Assembly: GCA_041987545.1 (NCBI GenBank)
Contig: JBHIWH010000003.1
Span: 62,001-126,000 of the forward strand
Direction: 5' to 3'
Source of the DNA: JAJRXR01 sp041987545
GTDB taxonomy: Bacteria; Planctomycetota; Phycisphaerae; Phycisphaerales; UBA1924
Length of the DNA: 64,000 bases
The notes under the pieces are model-generated. The model made no database searches, had not been told where the DNA came from, and worked only from the letters and a program-made list of their open reading frames with translations. Positions 9,115 through 17,945 of the stretch are shown piece by piece (the first letter of the stretch is position 1; every line of letters starts with the position of its first letter). The translations under genes were made by a program, and so were the position numbers.

Positions 9115-10161
9115 GTGCTCGCAGCCCAATCGCTCGCGCTCTCGCTCCTGGCCGGCCTCGTCGCCTGTGCCCCGGTCACCGTCGCGCGGGCGCCCGAGCC
9201 GCGCCCCGCGCCCTCGGAGACTGAGAACACCACCACGCGCCGCCCCGCCGAGCGCCCGTCCCATGCCGGCGATCTGCCCGCCGACGCCCCCAGCATCGAC
9301 CCCAAGGACATCGCCATCTTCTGGCCTCTGGGCTCCTCGTCGCGCGCCGGCGCGACCAACCCCCTCAACCAGGGCTTCGGCGTGCACGCCCCGGGCGGGT
9401 TCGACAAGTGGATCGACCAGTGGATCAAGCCCGTCTACGCCAAGGGCTTCCGCAAGCTCATCATCCACAACCCGCTGGGCAACGACCCAGGCTCCTCGTC
9501 CATGGACCTCGACCAGGCCTACGACGCGCACGACAAGGGGCGCGACTGGAACATCCGCGAGTTCGACGCCGCCCTCCGGCGCATCGGCCGCGAGATGCCC
9601 GGCATGACCGTCATCGTCTACATCGGCACCCGCGAGACCGACCTGTCCGCCGCGCTGAAGGACGGCCGCCTCCACGACCACTTCGTCCGCGCCTCCAGCC
9701 TCTTCCTGCTCACCGACATCCTCGACCACGAGCACGTCACCCTCGCCTTCGACGCCGCCTCCAACTACGAGGACGACAGCCCCGAGCGATACCTCGTGGA
9801 CATGGTCCGCGCGTACAAGAAGCGCCAGGGGCACGACGTCTACGTCGAGCCCATCCCCCAGCGCGGCTGGGAGCAGGGCTACTCCTGGATCGCCCTCGAG
9901 CGCTACTACACCAAGCACACCGGCCGCGCCGCCCGCCAGAGCCCCGCCGACGCCATCCGCATCTTCAACACGCCCGGCGACTTCGCCGCCTGGGATGGCG
10001 ACGGCTGGGCCTGGATCGCCGACTGCCTCCGCCAGGGGCACACCCCCGCCCTGGGCTGGAACCTCGACGACCAGAAGGCCTCCCCCTGGCCCAACATGTC
10101 CGCCGCCTCCATCGCCGCCCGGGCCAACGCCCTGGCCGCCCGCCCCGCTCGGCGGCCATAA
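9115..10161 (+). CDS. Putative lipoprotein of unknown function in the polysaccharide locus
   Basis: 348 residues, not assigned to a family. GTG 9115 is chosen because GAAGGAGA ends seven bases upstream and the protein then opens with a lipoprotein signal (LAAQSLALSLLAGLVAC, Cys at about position 20). In-frame starts at 9022 and 9091 would lengthen it. A Pro/Thr-rich linker follows, then a globular region with alternating hydrophobic strands (KGFRKLIIHNPLG, MTVIVYIGTRETDL, DVYVEPIPQRGW, PALGWNLDDQKA) that looks like a TIM-barrel, perhaps glycoside-hydrolase-like. That fold is inferred from the strand pattern only. An outer-membrane or periplasmic role in polymer handling would fit the context. 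Confidence 0.7.
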   Translation: MLAAQSLALSLLAGLVACAPVTVARAPEPRPAPSETENTTTRRPAERPSHAGDLPADAPSIDPKDIAIFWPLGSSSRAGATNPLNQGFGVHAPGGFDKWIDQWIKPVYAKGFRKLIIHNPLGNDPGSSSMDLDQAYDAHDKGRDWNIREFDAALRRIGREMPGMTVIVYIGTRETDLSAALKDGRLHDHFVRASSLFLLTDILDHEHVTLAFDAASNYEDDSPERYLVDMVRAYKKRQGHDVYVEPIPQRGWEQGYSWIALERYYTKHTGRAARQSPADAIRIFNTPGDFAAWDGDGWAWIADCLRQGHTPALGWNLDDQKASPWPNMSAASIAARANALAARPARRP

Positions 10162-10243
10162 CCCGCCCCGGCGGCCCGTCTTGGGCCCCCTCTCCCCTAC
10201 CATCGCTCACACCAGGCCCCCAAGACGCCGACAACCCCCCACG

Positions 10244-10921
10244 ATGCCCGACTCCTCGACCACAGCACCCCCGGCCCCGCCCCCCCAGGCCGCCACCAGC
10301 GTCGGCCCGGCCGAGTCCGCGACCGCGCGGGCCGCCCTCTCCAGGAAGACCCCCTGGACCCTCAAGGAGAACATCGCCCGCGTCATGTGGATGACCTTCG
10401 GCAAGGTCGCCTGGACGCTCCTGCCGCCGGCCCGCTCGGCCCTCATCCGGCTCTTCGGCGGCAAGGTCGGCCGCGCCTGCCGATTCGCCTCTCGCGTCGA
10501 GGTCACCATCCCCTGGAACGTCCGCATCGGCGACCGCGTCCTCGTCCGCGACGGCGCGATCATCTACTCCCTCGGGCCCATCACCATCGGCGACGACTCG
10601 GTCCTCGACGCCCGCGCCCACCTCTGCGCCGGCACCCACGACATGACCGACCCCACCTTCCCCCTCGTCAAGCCTCCTATCACGCTCGGGCAGCGCTGCA
10701 TCGTCGGCATCGACGCCTACGTCGCGCCCGACGTCGAGCTGGGCGACGACTGCCGCGTCTGGCCGCGCGCCAGCGTGTACAAGTCCTTCCCCGGGGGCAC
10801 GTCGCTCAAGGGCAACCCGGCCCGCGAGATCGACCCGGGCGAGACCGCCGCCGAGGAACGCCAGCTCGTCGAGACCGAGCGCGCCGCAGGCCTGACCCCC
10901 GAGGGCTCGGCCGAGACCTGA
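10244..10921 (+). CDS. WcaF/LbH-type acyltransferase 1
   Basis: A 225-residue left-handed beta-helix acyltransferase. After a 35-residue Ala/Pro linker there is a membrane-associated helix region (ALIRLFGGKVGRACRF). Hexapeptide repeats follow (IGDRVLVRDGAIIYSLGPI, ITIGDDSVLDARAHLCAGTHD). The ALCAGTHD-type segment with a conserved His is the WcaF/colanic-acid acetyltransferase signature. It is the first of three tandem paralogues. It should transfer an acetyl or similar acyl group from CoA to a sugar hydroxyl. The stop is eight bases before the next start, indicating one transcript. Confidence 0.86.
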   Translation: MPDSSTTAPPAPPPQAATSVGPAESATARAALSRKTPWTLKENIARVMWMTFGKVAWTLLPPARSALIRLFGGKVGRACRFASRVEVTIPWNVRIGDRVLVRDGAIIYSLGPITIGDDSVLDARAHLCAGTHDMTDPTFPLVKPPITLGQRCIVGIDAYVAPDVELGDDCRVWPRASVYKSFPGGTSLKGNPAREIDPGETAAEERQLVETERAAGLTPEGSAET

Positions 10922-10928
10922 CGCGCCC

Positions 10929-11525
10929 ATGAAGCTCCGCCGACCCAACGACGCCTGCCGCCACCCGCGGGCCCAGCTCCCGGGGCACCGCAAGGGCGAT
11001 CCGTTCCTCCGCGCCCTGCTCTGGCGCGCCCTCGGCCAGCACATGTGCCGCTACTCGTTCCACAACTGGTACCGCCTCCGACAGCTCATCCTCCAGGCCT
11101 TCGGCGCCAAGATCCATCCGTCGGCCAAGATCAGGCGCACCGCACGCATCGACTGCCCCTGGAATCTCGAGCTCGGCAAGCTCTCGGCCCTGGGCGACCA
11201 CGCCATGATCTCCGCCCGCGCGCCCGTCCGCGTCGGCGCCAGCTGCACGCTCAGCCAGTACACCAAGATCTTCACCCAGGCCCACGACCCGCTCGACCCC
11301 GCCTACGAGATGTACACCGCCCCCGTCACCATCGACGACGACGCCTGGCTCGCCGCCGACGTCGTCGTCCTCCCAGGCGTGACGATCGCCGCGGGCGTGG
11401 TCGTCGGCGCCCGCGCGATGGTGGACCGCTCTCTGCCCTCGTGGAAGATCTGCGCCGGCGAGCCCGCCCTGCCCCGACGCCAGAGGCCCTTCTACCAGCA
11501 CCGCGAGCAGGCCGCCGCCGCCTAG
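10929..11525 (+). CDS. WcaF/LbH-type acyltransferase 2
   Basis: 198 residues, the second hexapeptide-repeat paralogue. The N-terminal third (LRALLWRALGQHMCRYSFHN) replaces the membrane-helix region. The repeats contain IHPSAKIRRTARIDCPWN and LSQYTKIFTQAHDP, where the acceptor-site His appears as QAHDP instead of GTHD. The coil continues to VVVGARAMVDRSLP. ATG 10929 directly follows the previous gene, and the next gene's Shine-Dalgarno site overlaps this stop, so translation is probably coupled. A different acyl acceptor position from its neighbours is likely. Confidence 0.86.
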   Translation: MKLRRPNDACRHPRAQLPGHRKGDPFLRALLWRALGQHMCRYSFHNWYRLRQLILQAFGAKIHPSAKIRRTARIDCPWNLELGKLSALGDHAMISARAPVRVGASCTLSQYTKIFTQAHDPLDPAYEMYTAPVTIDDDAWLAADVVVLPGVTIAAGVVVGARAMVDRSLPSWKICAGEPALPRRQRPFYQHREQAAAA

Positions 11526-11536
11526 GAGGCCCGCGC

Positions 11537-12235
11537 GTGCCACCCAGCCCGACGCAAGCCCAGACGCCAGCCGACACGCACGCCGCGACGCCCGACGATG
11601 CGACGCCCGCGACCGATGCGCCCCGCGCACAGATGAACTACGACGACAAGCCCCACCCGCACTCGGTGTCCAACAAGCTCGCCCGCCTCGCCTGGGGCAT
11701 CGTCCAGGCCACGCTCTTCCGCCTCTCGCCCCGCCCGCTGCACGCGTGGCGGAACATGCTCCTCCGGCTCTTCGGCGCACGTGTCCACCCGACCGCCCGC
11801 GTCTACCCACGCTGCCGCGTCTGGGGCCCCTGGAACCTCACCATGGGCGAGCGGGCCACGCTCGCCGACGACGTGGACTGCTACTGCGTCGCGCCCATCA
11901 CCATCGGCGCCCGCACCACCGTCAGCCAGTACGGCTACCTGTGCGGCGCGACCCACGACTTCGAGGACCGGACCTTCCCCCTCCGCCCCATGCCGATCAG
12001 CATCGGCGAGGATTGCTGGCTCGCCGCCGACGTCTTCGTCGGGCCCGGCATCACCATCGCCGACGGCGTCGTCGTGGGCGCCCGCTCCAGCGTCCTCAAG
12101 GACCTGCCCGCCTGGAAGGTCTGCGCCGGGACCCCCGCCGCCCCGCTGCGTGACCGCGTGCTCCGGGGCGAGAACGCGAAGGACGCGATGAGCGCGAAGG
12201 TCTCGAAGCCTGATTCAACGGAAGGGGCGGCGTGA
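11537..12235 (+). CDS. WcaF/LbH-type acyltransferase 3 with repeat-derived C-terminus
   Basis: 232 residues. GTG 11537 is supported by a near-perfect AGGAGG (11524-11529) seven bases upstream; a second start at the later Met (about residue 33) is possible. A low-complexity Thr/Ala/Pro leader precedes the membrane-proximal helix and hexapeptide repeats (ITIGARTTVSQYGYLCGATHD, shown here in part as GARTTVSQYGYLC and GATHDF). The last 20 or so residues (NAKDAMSAKVSKPDSTEGAA) do not look like the family and are encoded by one arm of an inverted repeat at 12172-12295, so the ending appears to have been altered by a dispersed element. Confidence 0.85.
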   Translation: MPPSPTQAQTPADTHAATPDDATPATDAPRAQMNYDDKPHPHSVSNKLARLAWGIVQATLFRLSPRPLHAWRNMLLRLFGARVHPTARVYPRCRVWGPWNLTMGERATLADDVDCYCVAPITIGARTTVSQYGYLCGATHDFEDRTFPLRPMPISIGEDCWLAADVFVGPGITIADGVVVGARSSVLKDLPAWKVCAGTPAAPLRDRVLRGENAKDAMSAKVSKPDSTEGAA

Positions 12236-12295
12236 ACTCCGCCGACGCGGCCGCGCGATTCTCTTCCCTTTGTGACCTTCGCGACCTTCGCGTTC
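12172..12295. repeat. Inverted-repeat (MITE-like dispersed palindrome) across an acyltransferase 3' end
   Basis: The left arm GAACGCGAAGGACGCGA (12172-12188) and right arm TCGCGACCTTCGCGTTC (12279-12295) are reverse complements with one mismatch in 17. They are 90 bp apart. The left arm lies inside the last codons of acyltransferase 3 and the right arm lies in the intergenic gap before the beta-propeller gene. The AACGCGAAGG core, translating as NAKDAK or FAFFA, resembles dispersed palindromic repeats seen in planctomycete-like genomes; that comparison is from memory. Confidence 0.6.
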
Positions 12296-12314
12296 GATCC
12301 AGCCGCGTCCACCC

Positions 12315-13670
12315 ATGAACGTCTCGCACCTTCAACCCCGTCCAGCAACGCCCGACGACGGCTGGCACTACTGGTTCGGCTACTACGACACCTGCCCCTG
12401 GTCCCGCGACCAGACGCGCCTCCTGGCCCACCGCGCCCGCTTCCTCGACCGATTCCCGTCGCCCGACGACCCCTGCGAGGTCGGCTTCATCGAGGGCTGG
12501 GACACAGACGAGCCGGCGTTCACGACGCTCGCCGAGAGCCGCGCCTGGAACTGGCAGCAGGGCGCCCGCCTGCAGTGGGCCGAGATCGACAGCGGCCAGC
12601 GGGTCGTCTTCAACGACCGACGCGACGGGCGCCACGTCTGCGTCATCCTCGACGAGGGCGGCGCCGAGCGACGCGTCCTGCCCGCGCCGGTGTACGCCCT
12701 CTCGCCAGACGCGACCGCCGCCGTCACGCTCGGCTTCGGCAGGCTCTCCCGCCTCCGCCCCGAGTACGGCGTCCCGGGACTGGACGACCCGAACCCCGAC
12801 GACCCCTCCCCCGCGACCGACGGCGTCTCTCGACTGGATCTGGCCACGGGCGAGACGAAACTCATCTGCCCAATCTCGACGCTGGATGCGTACACACTCC
12901 CCGGCCGGCCCTCCCCCGCCGGCGGCCCGCTGCACCAGCACGTCAACCACCTCATGTTCAACCCGTCCGGCACGCGCTTCTGCTTCATGCACCGCTTCAA
13001 CAGGCCCGACGGCATCCTCCAGTCCCGCCTGTTCACCTCCGATGTGGAAGGCCGCGACGTCCGCCTGCTCTTCGAGGGGCTTTGCTCGCACTACGACTGG
13101 GCCGACGACGGGACGATCCTGGCCTGGGCCGGCAAGCGCGCCCTCCTGGGCGACGGCGCCGACACGGGCCGCTCGCCCGTCAGGGCCGCCATGTCGCTCG
13201 CCCGACGGACCCTGAAGCCGATCTACTACGCCCTGGGCAAGCCCCGCGTCCTGATGAACAAGATCCTCAAAGACTCGTACCTGCTCATCGAGGACCGCGA
13301 GGACGCCCCGACCACGCCCTTCGCCGCCGGCGAGCTGACCACCGACGGGCACTGCACGTATTTCCATGGGGGCCCCCACGACGGCGAAGCACCACCGGCC
13401 GCCCCCGGCGCCCCCGAGCCGGGGCGCTGGGTCCTGACCGACGGCTACCCGGACCTCAAGAGCCGCCAGCCCCTGTTCCTGTGGGATACCCGGACCTCGG
13501 CAGGGACCGAGATCGCCCGCCTGGGCACGCCCAGGGAGCTGGACCGCGAGCTCCGGGTCGACCTCCACCCCCGCTTCTCCCGCGATGCCCGCATGGTCTG
13601 CGTGGATTCGGCCATGGACGGGGCCAGGCGGATGTACGTGTTTGACGTTTCCTCGATTACGGCCGGATAA
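12315..13670 (+). CDS. Beta-propeller protein of unknown function, oligogalacturonide-lyase-like fold
   Basis: 451 residues with no signal peptide. Repeated blades are suggested by strand-turn units such as RLQWAEIDSGQRVVFND, HLMFNPSGTRFCFMHRFN and YALSPDATAAVTLGFG. The HQHVNHLMFNPSG stretch recalls the His-rich site of TolB/WD40-like and oligogalacturonide-lyase-type (PF14583) propellers. The 60 bp before the start hold the right arm of an inverted repeat. Its place between an acyltransferase and a GT2 gene suggests a cytoplasmic role in polysaccharide synthesis or control. The family cannot be named with confidence. Confidence 0.72.
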   Translation: MNVSHLQPRPATPDDGWHYWFGYYDTCPWSRDQTRLLAHRARFLDRFPSPDDPCEVGFIEGWDTDEPAFTTLAESRAWNWQQGARLQWAEIDSGQRVVFNDRRDGRHVCVILDEGGAERRVLPAPVYALSPDATAAVTLGFGRLSRLRPEYGVPGLDDPNPDDPSPATDGVSRLDLATGETKLICPISTLDAYTLPGRPSPAGGPLHQHVNHLMFNPSGTRFCFMHRFNRPDGILQSRLFTSDVEGRDVRLLFEGLCSHYDWADDGTILAWAGKRALLGDGADTGRSPVRAAMSLARRTLKPIYYALGKPRVLMNKILKDSYLLIEDREDAPTTPFAAGELTTDGHCTYFHGGPHDGEAPPAAPGAPEPGRWVLTDGYPDLKSRQPLFLWDTRTSAGTEIARLGTPRELDRELRVDLHPRFSRDARMVCVDSAMDGARRMYVFDVSSITAG

Positions 13671-13732
13671 TTGCCGACCTTTGACCCGTCGGAGACCACC
13701 CCCGGGGCGCACCAGGCCTAGACCACCACCCG

Positions 13733-14566
13733 ATGTCGATCTCCATCTTCATCCAGACCCTCAACGAGGAGCAGAACCTCCCCAGCTGCCTCGACTCGGT
13801 CGCGTGGTCCGACGACGTCGTCGTCCTGGACTCTCTGTCCACCGACCGCACCGAGGGGATCTGCCGCGAGCGGGGCGCCCGCTTCTACGCCCGCGAGTAC
13901 GACGGCCGGGGCGCCCACCAGAACTGGGCCATGCAGAACATCGAGTTCAAGCACCCCTGGGTCTTCTACCTCGACGCCGACGAGCACATGACCCCCGAAC
14001 TCCGTGCCGAGATCGAGGCGATCGCAAACAACCCCGACGAGACCAGGGTCGCCTTCTTCTGCGGCCGCAAGAACATGTTCCGCGGCAAGTGGCTCCGCTT
14101 CTCCATGCCGCCCGGCTACATCATGCGCTTCTTCAAGCCCGACTCCATCTCATTCGAGCGTATGGTCAACCCCACGCCGATCATCCACGGGCCCCACGGC
14201 TACCTCAAGAACCACTTCGTCCACTTCAACTTCTCCAAGGGCATCACCGAGTGGCTCGAACGCCACAACCGCTACTCCACCTACGAGGCCATCGAGCAGT
14301 CCCGCGCCATGAAGGAGCGCGGCGTCACCTGGTCCAACCTCTTCTCCTCCGACCGCAACACCAGGCGCCTCGAGCTCAAGAACCTGTCCTTCCGCCTCCC
14401 CTTCCGCCCGACGCTCAAGTTCTTCATGCTCTACTTCATCAAGCTCGGGTTCCTCGACGGCCGGGCCGGCTACACGTACTGCCGGCTCCAGTCCATGTAC
14501 GAGCAGCAGATCTGTCTGAAGATGAAGGAGATGAAGCGCGCCCAGCGCGGCCTGGCGCCCAGCTAG
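13733..14566 (+). CDS. Glycosyltransferase family 2
   Basis: 277 residues. A GT-A domain begins at the start (ISIFIQTLNEEQNLPSCLDS), with VVLDSLSTDRTEGI as the nucleotide-binding Asp region and FYLDADEHMTPELRAEI as the DxD-containing motif. Relatives in this group (LPS core-like and heptosyltransferase-associated GT2) often end in basic or amphipathic helices; here the tail FFMLYFIKLGFLDGRAGY is similar. It is inverting in known members. A dedicated sugar donor cannot be read from the sequence. Confidence 0.88.
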   Translation: MSISIFIQTLNEEQNLPSCLDSVAWSDDVVVLDSLSTDRTEGICRERGARFYAREYDGRGAHQNWAMQNIEFKHPWVFYLDADEHMTPELRAEIEAIANNPDETRVAFFCGRKNMFRGKWLRFSMPPGYIMRFFKPDSISFERMVNPTPIIHGPHGYLKNHFVHFNFSKGITEWLERHNRYSTYEAIEQSRAMKERGVTWSNLFSSDRNTRRLELKNLSFRLPFRPTLKFFMLYFIKLGFLDGRAGYTYCRLQSMYEQQICLKMKEMKRAQRGLAPS

Positions 14567-14611
14567 CCCGCCCCCGCCGCTTCGGACCCACCAGCCACAC
14601 CGGGGATCGCC

Positions 14612-15802
14612 GTGCGGATCGTCCACTACCTCCAGCGCATCGACCTGGCCGAGGGCGGCGTCGTGCGCGCGGTGCTGGACATGACCGCCCTGCTCGCCCG
14701 GCGCGGGCACGAGGTCGTCCTCCTCACCCACCACGACGCCGACGCCCCCGAGGCCTGGAAGAAGGGTGACCCGGACTGCCCGACGCTCAAGGTCGTCCCC
14801 GCCCCGTCGCGTCCCTTGGGCCTCTTCGCCGGCGACCAGCTCAAGGACCTCGAGCCGATCATCAAGTCCGCCGACGTCGTCCACCTGCACGCCTGCTGGA
14901 CGACGGCCAACAACCAGCTCGCGTCGATGGCCCGCAGGCTGGGCGTGCCCTACGTCCTCTCGATCCACGGCATGCTCGACGACTGGTGCATGTCCCAGAA
15001 GGCGCCCAAGAAGCGCGTCTACCTCGCGCTCGCCGGCCGCAAGACGCTCGAGCACGCGGCCTTCGTCCACTCGACCGCCCAGGCCGAGCTCGACCAGTCC
15101 AAGAAGTGGTACCCCAAGGGCCGGGGCATTGTCGTCCCGCTCGTCTTCGACCTCGATCCATTCCGCACGCTCCCGGGCCCGTCGCTGGCGTACAAGAAGT
15201 TCGGCCCCGACGGCACGGGCGACATCCACGCCGACGAGCCCGTCGTCCTGTTCCTCTCGCGCGTGCACCCGAAAAAGGGCGTCGAGCACCTGGTCCGGGC
15301 CGCGGGCCTGCTCCGCGACCGGGGCGTCGCCTGCCGGACGCTGATCGTCGGCACGGGCGACGAGCCGTACAAGGCCTCGCTCGAGCGGCTGATCGATCAG
15401 CTGAACCTGTCCGACCGCGTGCGGTTCCTGGGCCTGGTGACGGGCGATCTGAAGGTGTCGCTCTATGAGCGGGCCGACGTCTTCGCCCTGCCCACGAGCC
15501 AGGAGAACTTCGGGTTCGTGCTGCCCGAGGCGATGGCCTGCCGCACGCCCGCGATCACGACGCGGGGCGTGGACATCTGGCCCGAGCTGGAGGCCAGCGG
15601 GGGGGCGGTCATCACCGACCAGTCCGCCGAGGCCTTCGCCGACACCATCGCCGTCCTGCTCGACGACCCCGCCAGGCGGGCGGGCATGGGCGACTCGGGC
15701 CGCGCCTGGGTCTTCGAGCACCTCGAGCCCGGCGCCATCGCGGCCAGGTTCGAGCAGATGTACGCCGAGGCCATCGGCGAGCCCCAGGAGTCCGCCGCGT
15801 GA
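14612..15802 (+). CDS. Glycosyltransferase family 4 (second)
   Basis: 396 residues. Start GTG 14612 opens into RIVHYLQRIDLAEGGVVRAV, the Gly-rich acceptor-domain loop. The donor domain has VLFLSRVHPKKGVEHLVRAA and the E-x7-E region ENFGFVLPEAMACRTPAI, so the retaining GT4 machinery is complete. The last four bases overlap the next gene's start (GTGA), giving tight translational coupling with the following GT4. Both enzymes probably extend the same repeat unit. Confidence 0.9.
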   Translation: MRIVHYLQRIDLAEGGVVRAVLDMTALLARRGHEVVLLTHHDADAPEAWKKGDPDCPTLKVVPAPSRPLGLFAGDQLKDLEPIIKSADVVHLHACWTTANNQLASMARRLGVPYVLSIHGMLDDWCMSQKAPKKRVYLALAGRKTLEHAAFVHSTAQAELDQSKKWYPKGRGIVVPLVFDLDPFRTLPGPSLAYKKFGPDGTGDIHADEPVVLFLSRVHPKKGVEHLVRAAGLLRDRGVACRTLIVGTGDEPYKASLERLIDQLNLSDRVRFLGLVTGDLKVSLYERADVFALPTSQENFGFVLPEAMACRTPAITTRGVDIWPELEASGGAVITDQSAEAFADTIAVLLDDPARRAGMGDSGRAWVFEHLEPGAIAARFEQMYAEAIGEPQESAA

Positions 15803-17040
15803 ACGCCGCGACACCACAGAGTTCCGACCCCTCCCGCCGCCCGCGCCTGGCGATCGTCGCCAACGCGCCCAGCCCGTACCGAGTCCACCAGCACACCCGC
15901 ATCGCCCGCGAGCTGCCCGAGGTCGAGCTCTTCAGCGTCTTCAAGCACGAGAAGAACAACCAGGACTACACACTCGACCTGCCAGATGAGATCGGCCCGG
16001 TGGTCTTCGGCAAGGGCGAGCGCATGATCGGCAAGAACTCGCCGAAGCGCGCCCCCGCCCAGTGGGCCCGGGGCGGGCAGATCATCCGCTGGCTCATCGA
16101 CAACAAAATCGACGCCGTCATCCTCACCGGCTACAACGACCTGGGCCTCTTCCGCATCATCCGCTGGTGCGCCAAGAACCGCATCCCCTGCTTCATGTTC
16201 ACCGACTCCAACGTCCACGGCGACAAGGCCACCGGCCTCGGCCGCGCCTTCAAGAACGCCTACCTCCCCTGGGTCGTCAAGAACCTCACCGGCCTCATGC
16301 CCTGCGGGACCAAGGGCCAGGCCTTCTACGACCGCTACGGCGGCAAGGCCAAGCCCACCTTTTTCATGCCCCACGAGCCCGACTACGCCGCCATCGACGC
16401 CGTCAGCCCCGAGCAGGCCGAGGCCATCCGCGCCGAGTACACGCTCGACCCGATGCGCCGGTACATCAACTTCACCGCCCGCCTCGCCCAGGTGAAGCGC
16501 CCCGACCTGCTGATCGACGCGTTCACGCGCATCGCCAAGGACCGCCCCGAGTGGGACCTGCTCATGGTTGGCGGCGGGCCCCTGGAGGGCCAGCTCCGCG
16601 AGCGTGTCCCGGGCGAGCTGCACGACCGCGTCCACTGGGTCGGCTTCCAGGACGGCATCGAACGCCTGGCGGCCCTGTACAAGTGCTCGGACGTCTACGT
16701 CCTGCCCTCCGACTACGAGCCCTGGGCCGTGACTGTCCTGGAGGCATGCGCCTGCGGCCTGGCGATGGTCAGCTCCGACGTCGTCGGCGCCGCCGCCGAG
16801 GTCGTGATCGACGGCGTCAACGGGCGCCAGTTCCGCGCCGGCTCAGTGGACTCCCTCGCCGGCGCCCTCATGGACGCGACCGACCCCGAGAAGATCAACG
16901 CCTACAAGACCGCCAGCGCCAAGGTCCTGGCCGACTGGCGCGAGCGAGGCGACCCCGTCGAGGGCGTCCGCAACGCCCTCCGCTACGCCCGCCTGCTCCC
17001 GGGCGAGCCCACGCTCAGCGCCGGGGCGCACGCGGCGTGA
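15799..17040 (+). CDS. Glycosyltransferase family 4 (third)
   Basis: 413 residues starting at GTG 15799, overlapping the previous stop. It opens with LAIVANAPSPYRVHQHTRIA. The donor half contains INFTARLAQVKRPDLLIDAF, LLMVGGGPLEGQLRE and LPSDYEPWAVTVLEACACGL (E-x7-E). The stop overlaps the GTG of the sulfotransferase gene by three bases. Order and coupling (GT4, GT4, sulfotransferase) suggest sequential addition and then sulfation in one pathway. Confidence 0.9.
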   Translation: MNAATPQSSDPSRRPRLAIVANAPSPYRVHQHTRIARELPEVELFSVFKHEKNNQDYTLDLPDEIGPVVFGKGERMIGKNSPKRAPAQWARGGQIIRWLIDNKIDAVILTGYNDLGLFRIIRWCAKNRIPCFMFTDSNVHGDKATGLGRAFKNAYLPWVVKNLTGLMPCGTKGQAFYDRYGGKAKPTFFMPHEPDYAAIDAVSPEQAEAIRAEYTLDPMRRYINFTARLAQVKRPDLLIDAFTRIAKDRPEWDLLMVGGGPLEGQLRERVPGELHDRVHWVGFQDGIERLAALYKCSDVYVLPSDYEPWAVTVLEACACGLAMVSSDVVGAAAEVVIDGVNGRQFRAGSVDSLAGALMDATDPEKINAYKTASAKVLADWRERGDPVEGVRNALRYARLLPGEPTLSAGAHAA

Positions 17041-17879
17041 CGCTCCCCGACTTCCTCATCATCGGCGCCATGAAGAGCGGGACCACGTCCCTCTACCGCG
17101 ATCTGCTCACCCACCCACGCGTCTTCTTCCCGCTCGACAAGGAGCCGGAGAATCTCTGCTCCGACGACGTGCTCACCGACGCGGGCCGGGCGCGCTACGA
17201 GAAGATGTTCGAGCGGGCGGGCCCCGACCAGCTCTGCGCCGAGGCGTCCACCGCCTACACCAAGCGGCCCACATTCGAGGGCGTCGCGGAACGCGCCAGG
17301 AAGCTCATGCCCGAGGCCAGGCTGATCTACCTCATCCGCGACCCCGTCGCGCGGCTGCTCTCGCACCACCACCACATGCGCGTCGAGGGCTCGATGCCCG
17401 AGAGCCTCGAGCAGGCGATCGAGGAGCACCCCGAGCTGCTCGACTACTCCCGGTACGCGATGCAGCTCGACCCGTGGGCCAACGCGTTCGGCGCCGACGC
17501 CATCCGCGTCGTCCGCTTCGAGGACTACATCGCCGACCGCGAGGCAAGCGCCGCGGCCCTCCAGCAGTTCCTGGGCCTCGACCCCCGACCCGACCTGGTG
17601 GACGCCCAGACCGTCCACAACAAGGGCGAGGGCAAGCCCGTGACCACCGGCCCCTGGAAGGCGGTCATCTCCTCGGCCCCCTACCGCCGCCTGGTCCGCC
17701 CGCTCCTGCCCATCGGACTCAAGGACCGCCTCCGGGCGGCGCTGCTGCCCAAGGCCCCCGCCAAGGCCCCACCGCCCCCGCCCGAGCTGATCCAGCGGCT
17801 CCGGCGGGACCTGGAGCCCGACATGGCCAGGCTGCGCGAACTGTGGGGCGACCGCCTGCGTTGGGACCACGGGGCCTAG
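17037..17879 (+). CDS. Sulfotransferase domain protein (second)
   Basis: 280 residues. GTG 17037 sits in the stop of the preceding gene (GTGA). The PAPS 5' motif is FLIIGAMKSGTTSLYRDLL and the 3' motif is LIYLIRDPVARLLSHHHHM, both well conserved and typical of heparan-sulfate-type or NodH-like sulfotransferases. Toward the end a Pro/Ala-rich stretch (LPKAPAKAPPPPPELI) precedes a helical tail. With the first sulfotransferase (8095-8988) it makes two sulfation activities in one locus. Confidence 0.9.
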   Translation: MTLPDFLIIGAMKSGTTSLYRDLLTHPRVFFPLDKEPENLCSDDVLTDAGRARYEKMFERAGPDQLCAEASTAYTKRPTFEGVAERARKLMPEARLIYLIRDPVARLLSHHHHMRVEGSMPESLEQAIEEHPELLDYSRYAMQLDPWANAFGADAIRVVRFEDYIADREASAAALQQFLGLDPRPDLVDAQTVHNKGEGKPVTTGPWKAVISSAPYRRLVRPLLPIGLKDRLRAALLPKAPAKAPPPPPELIQRLRRDLEPDMARLRELWGDRLRWDHGA

Positions 17880-17945
17880 CCTCCCCGCCCGCGGGGCCCT
17901 TTCCGGCAATCTCGACCGCACGATCGGCCGACATACCCAACAGCC

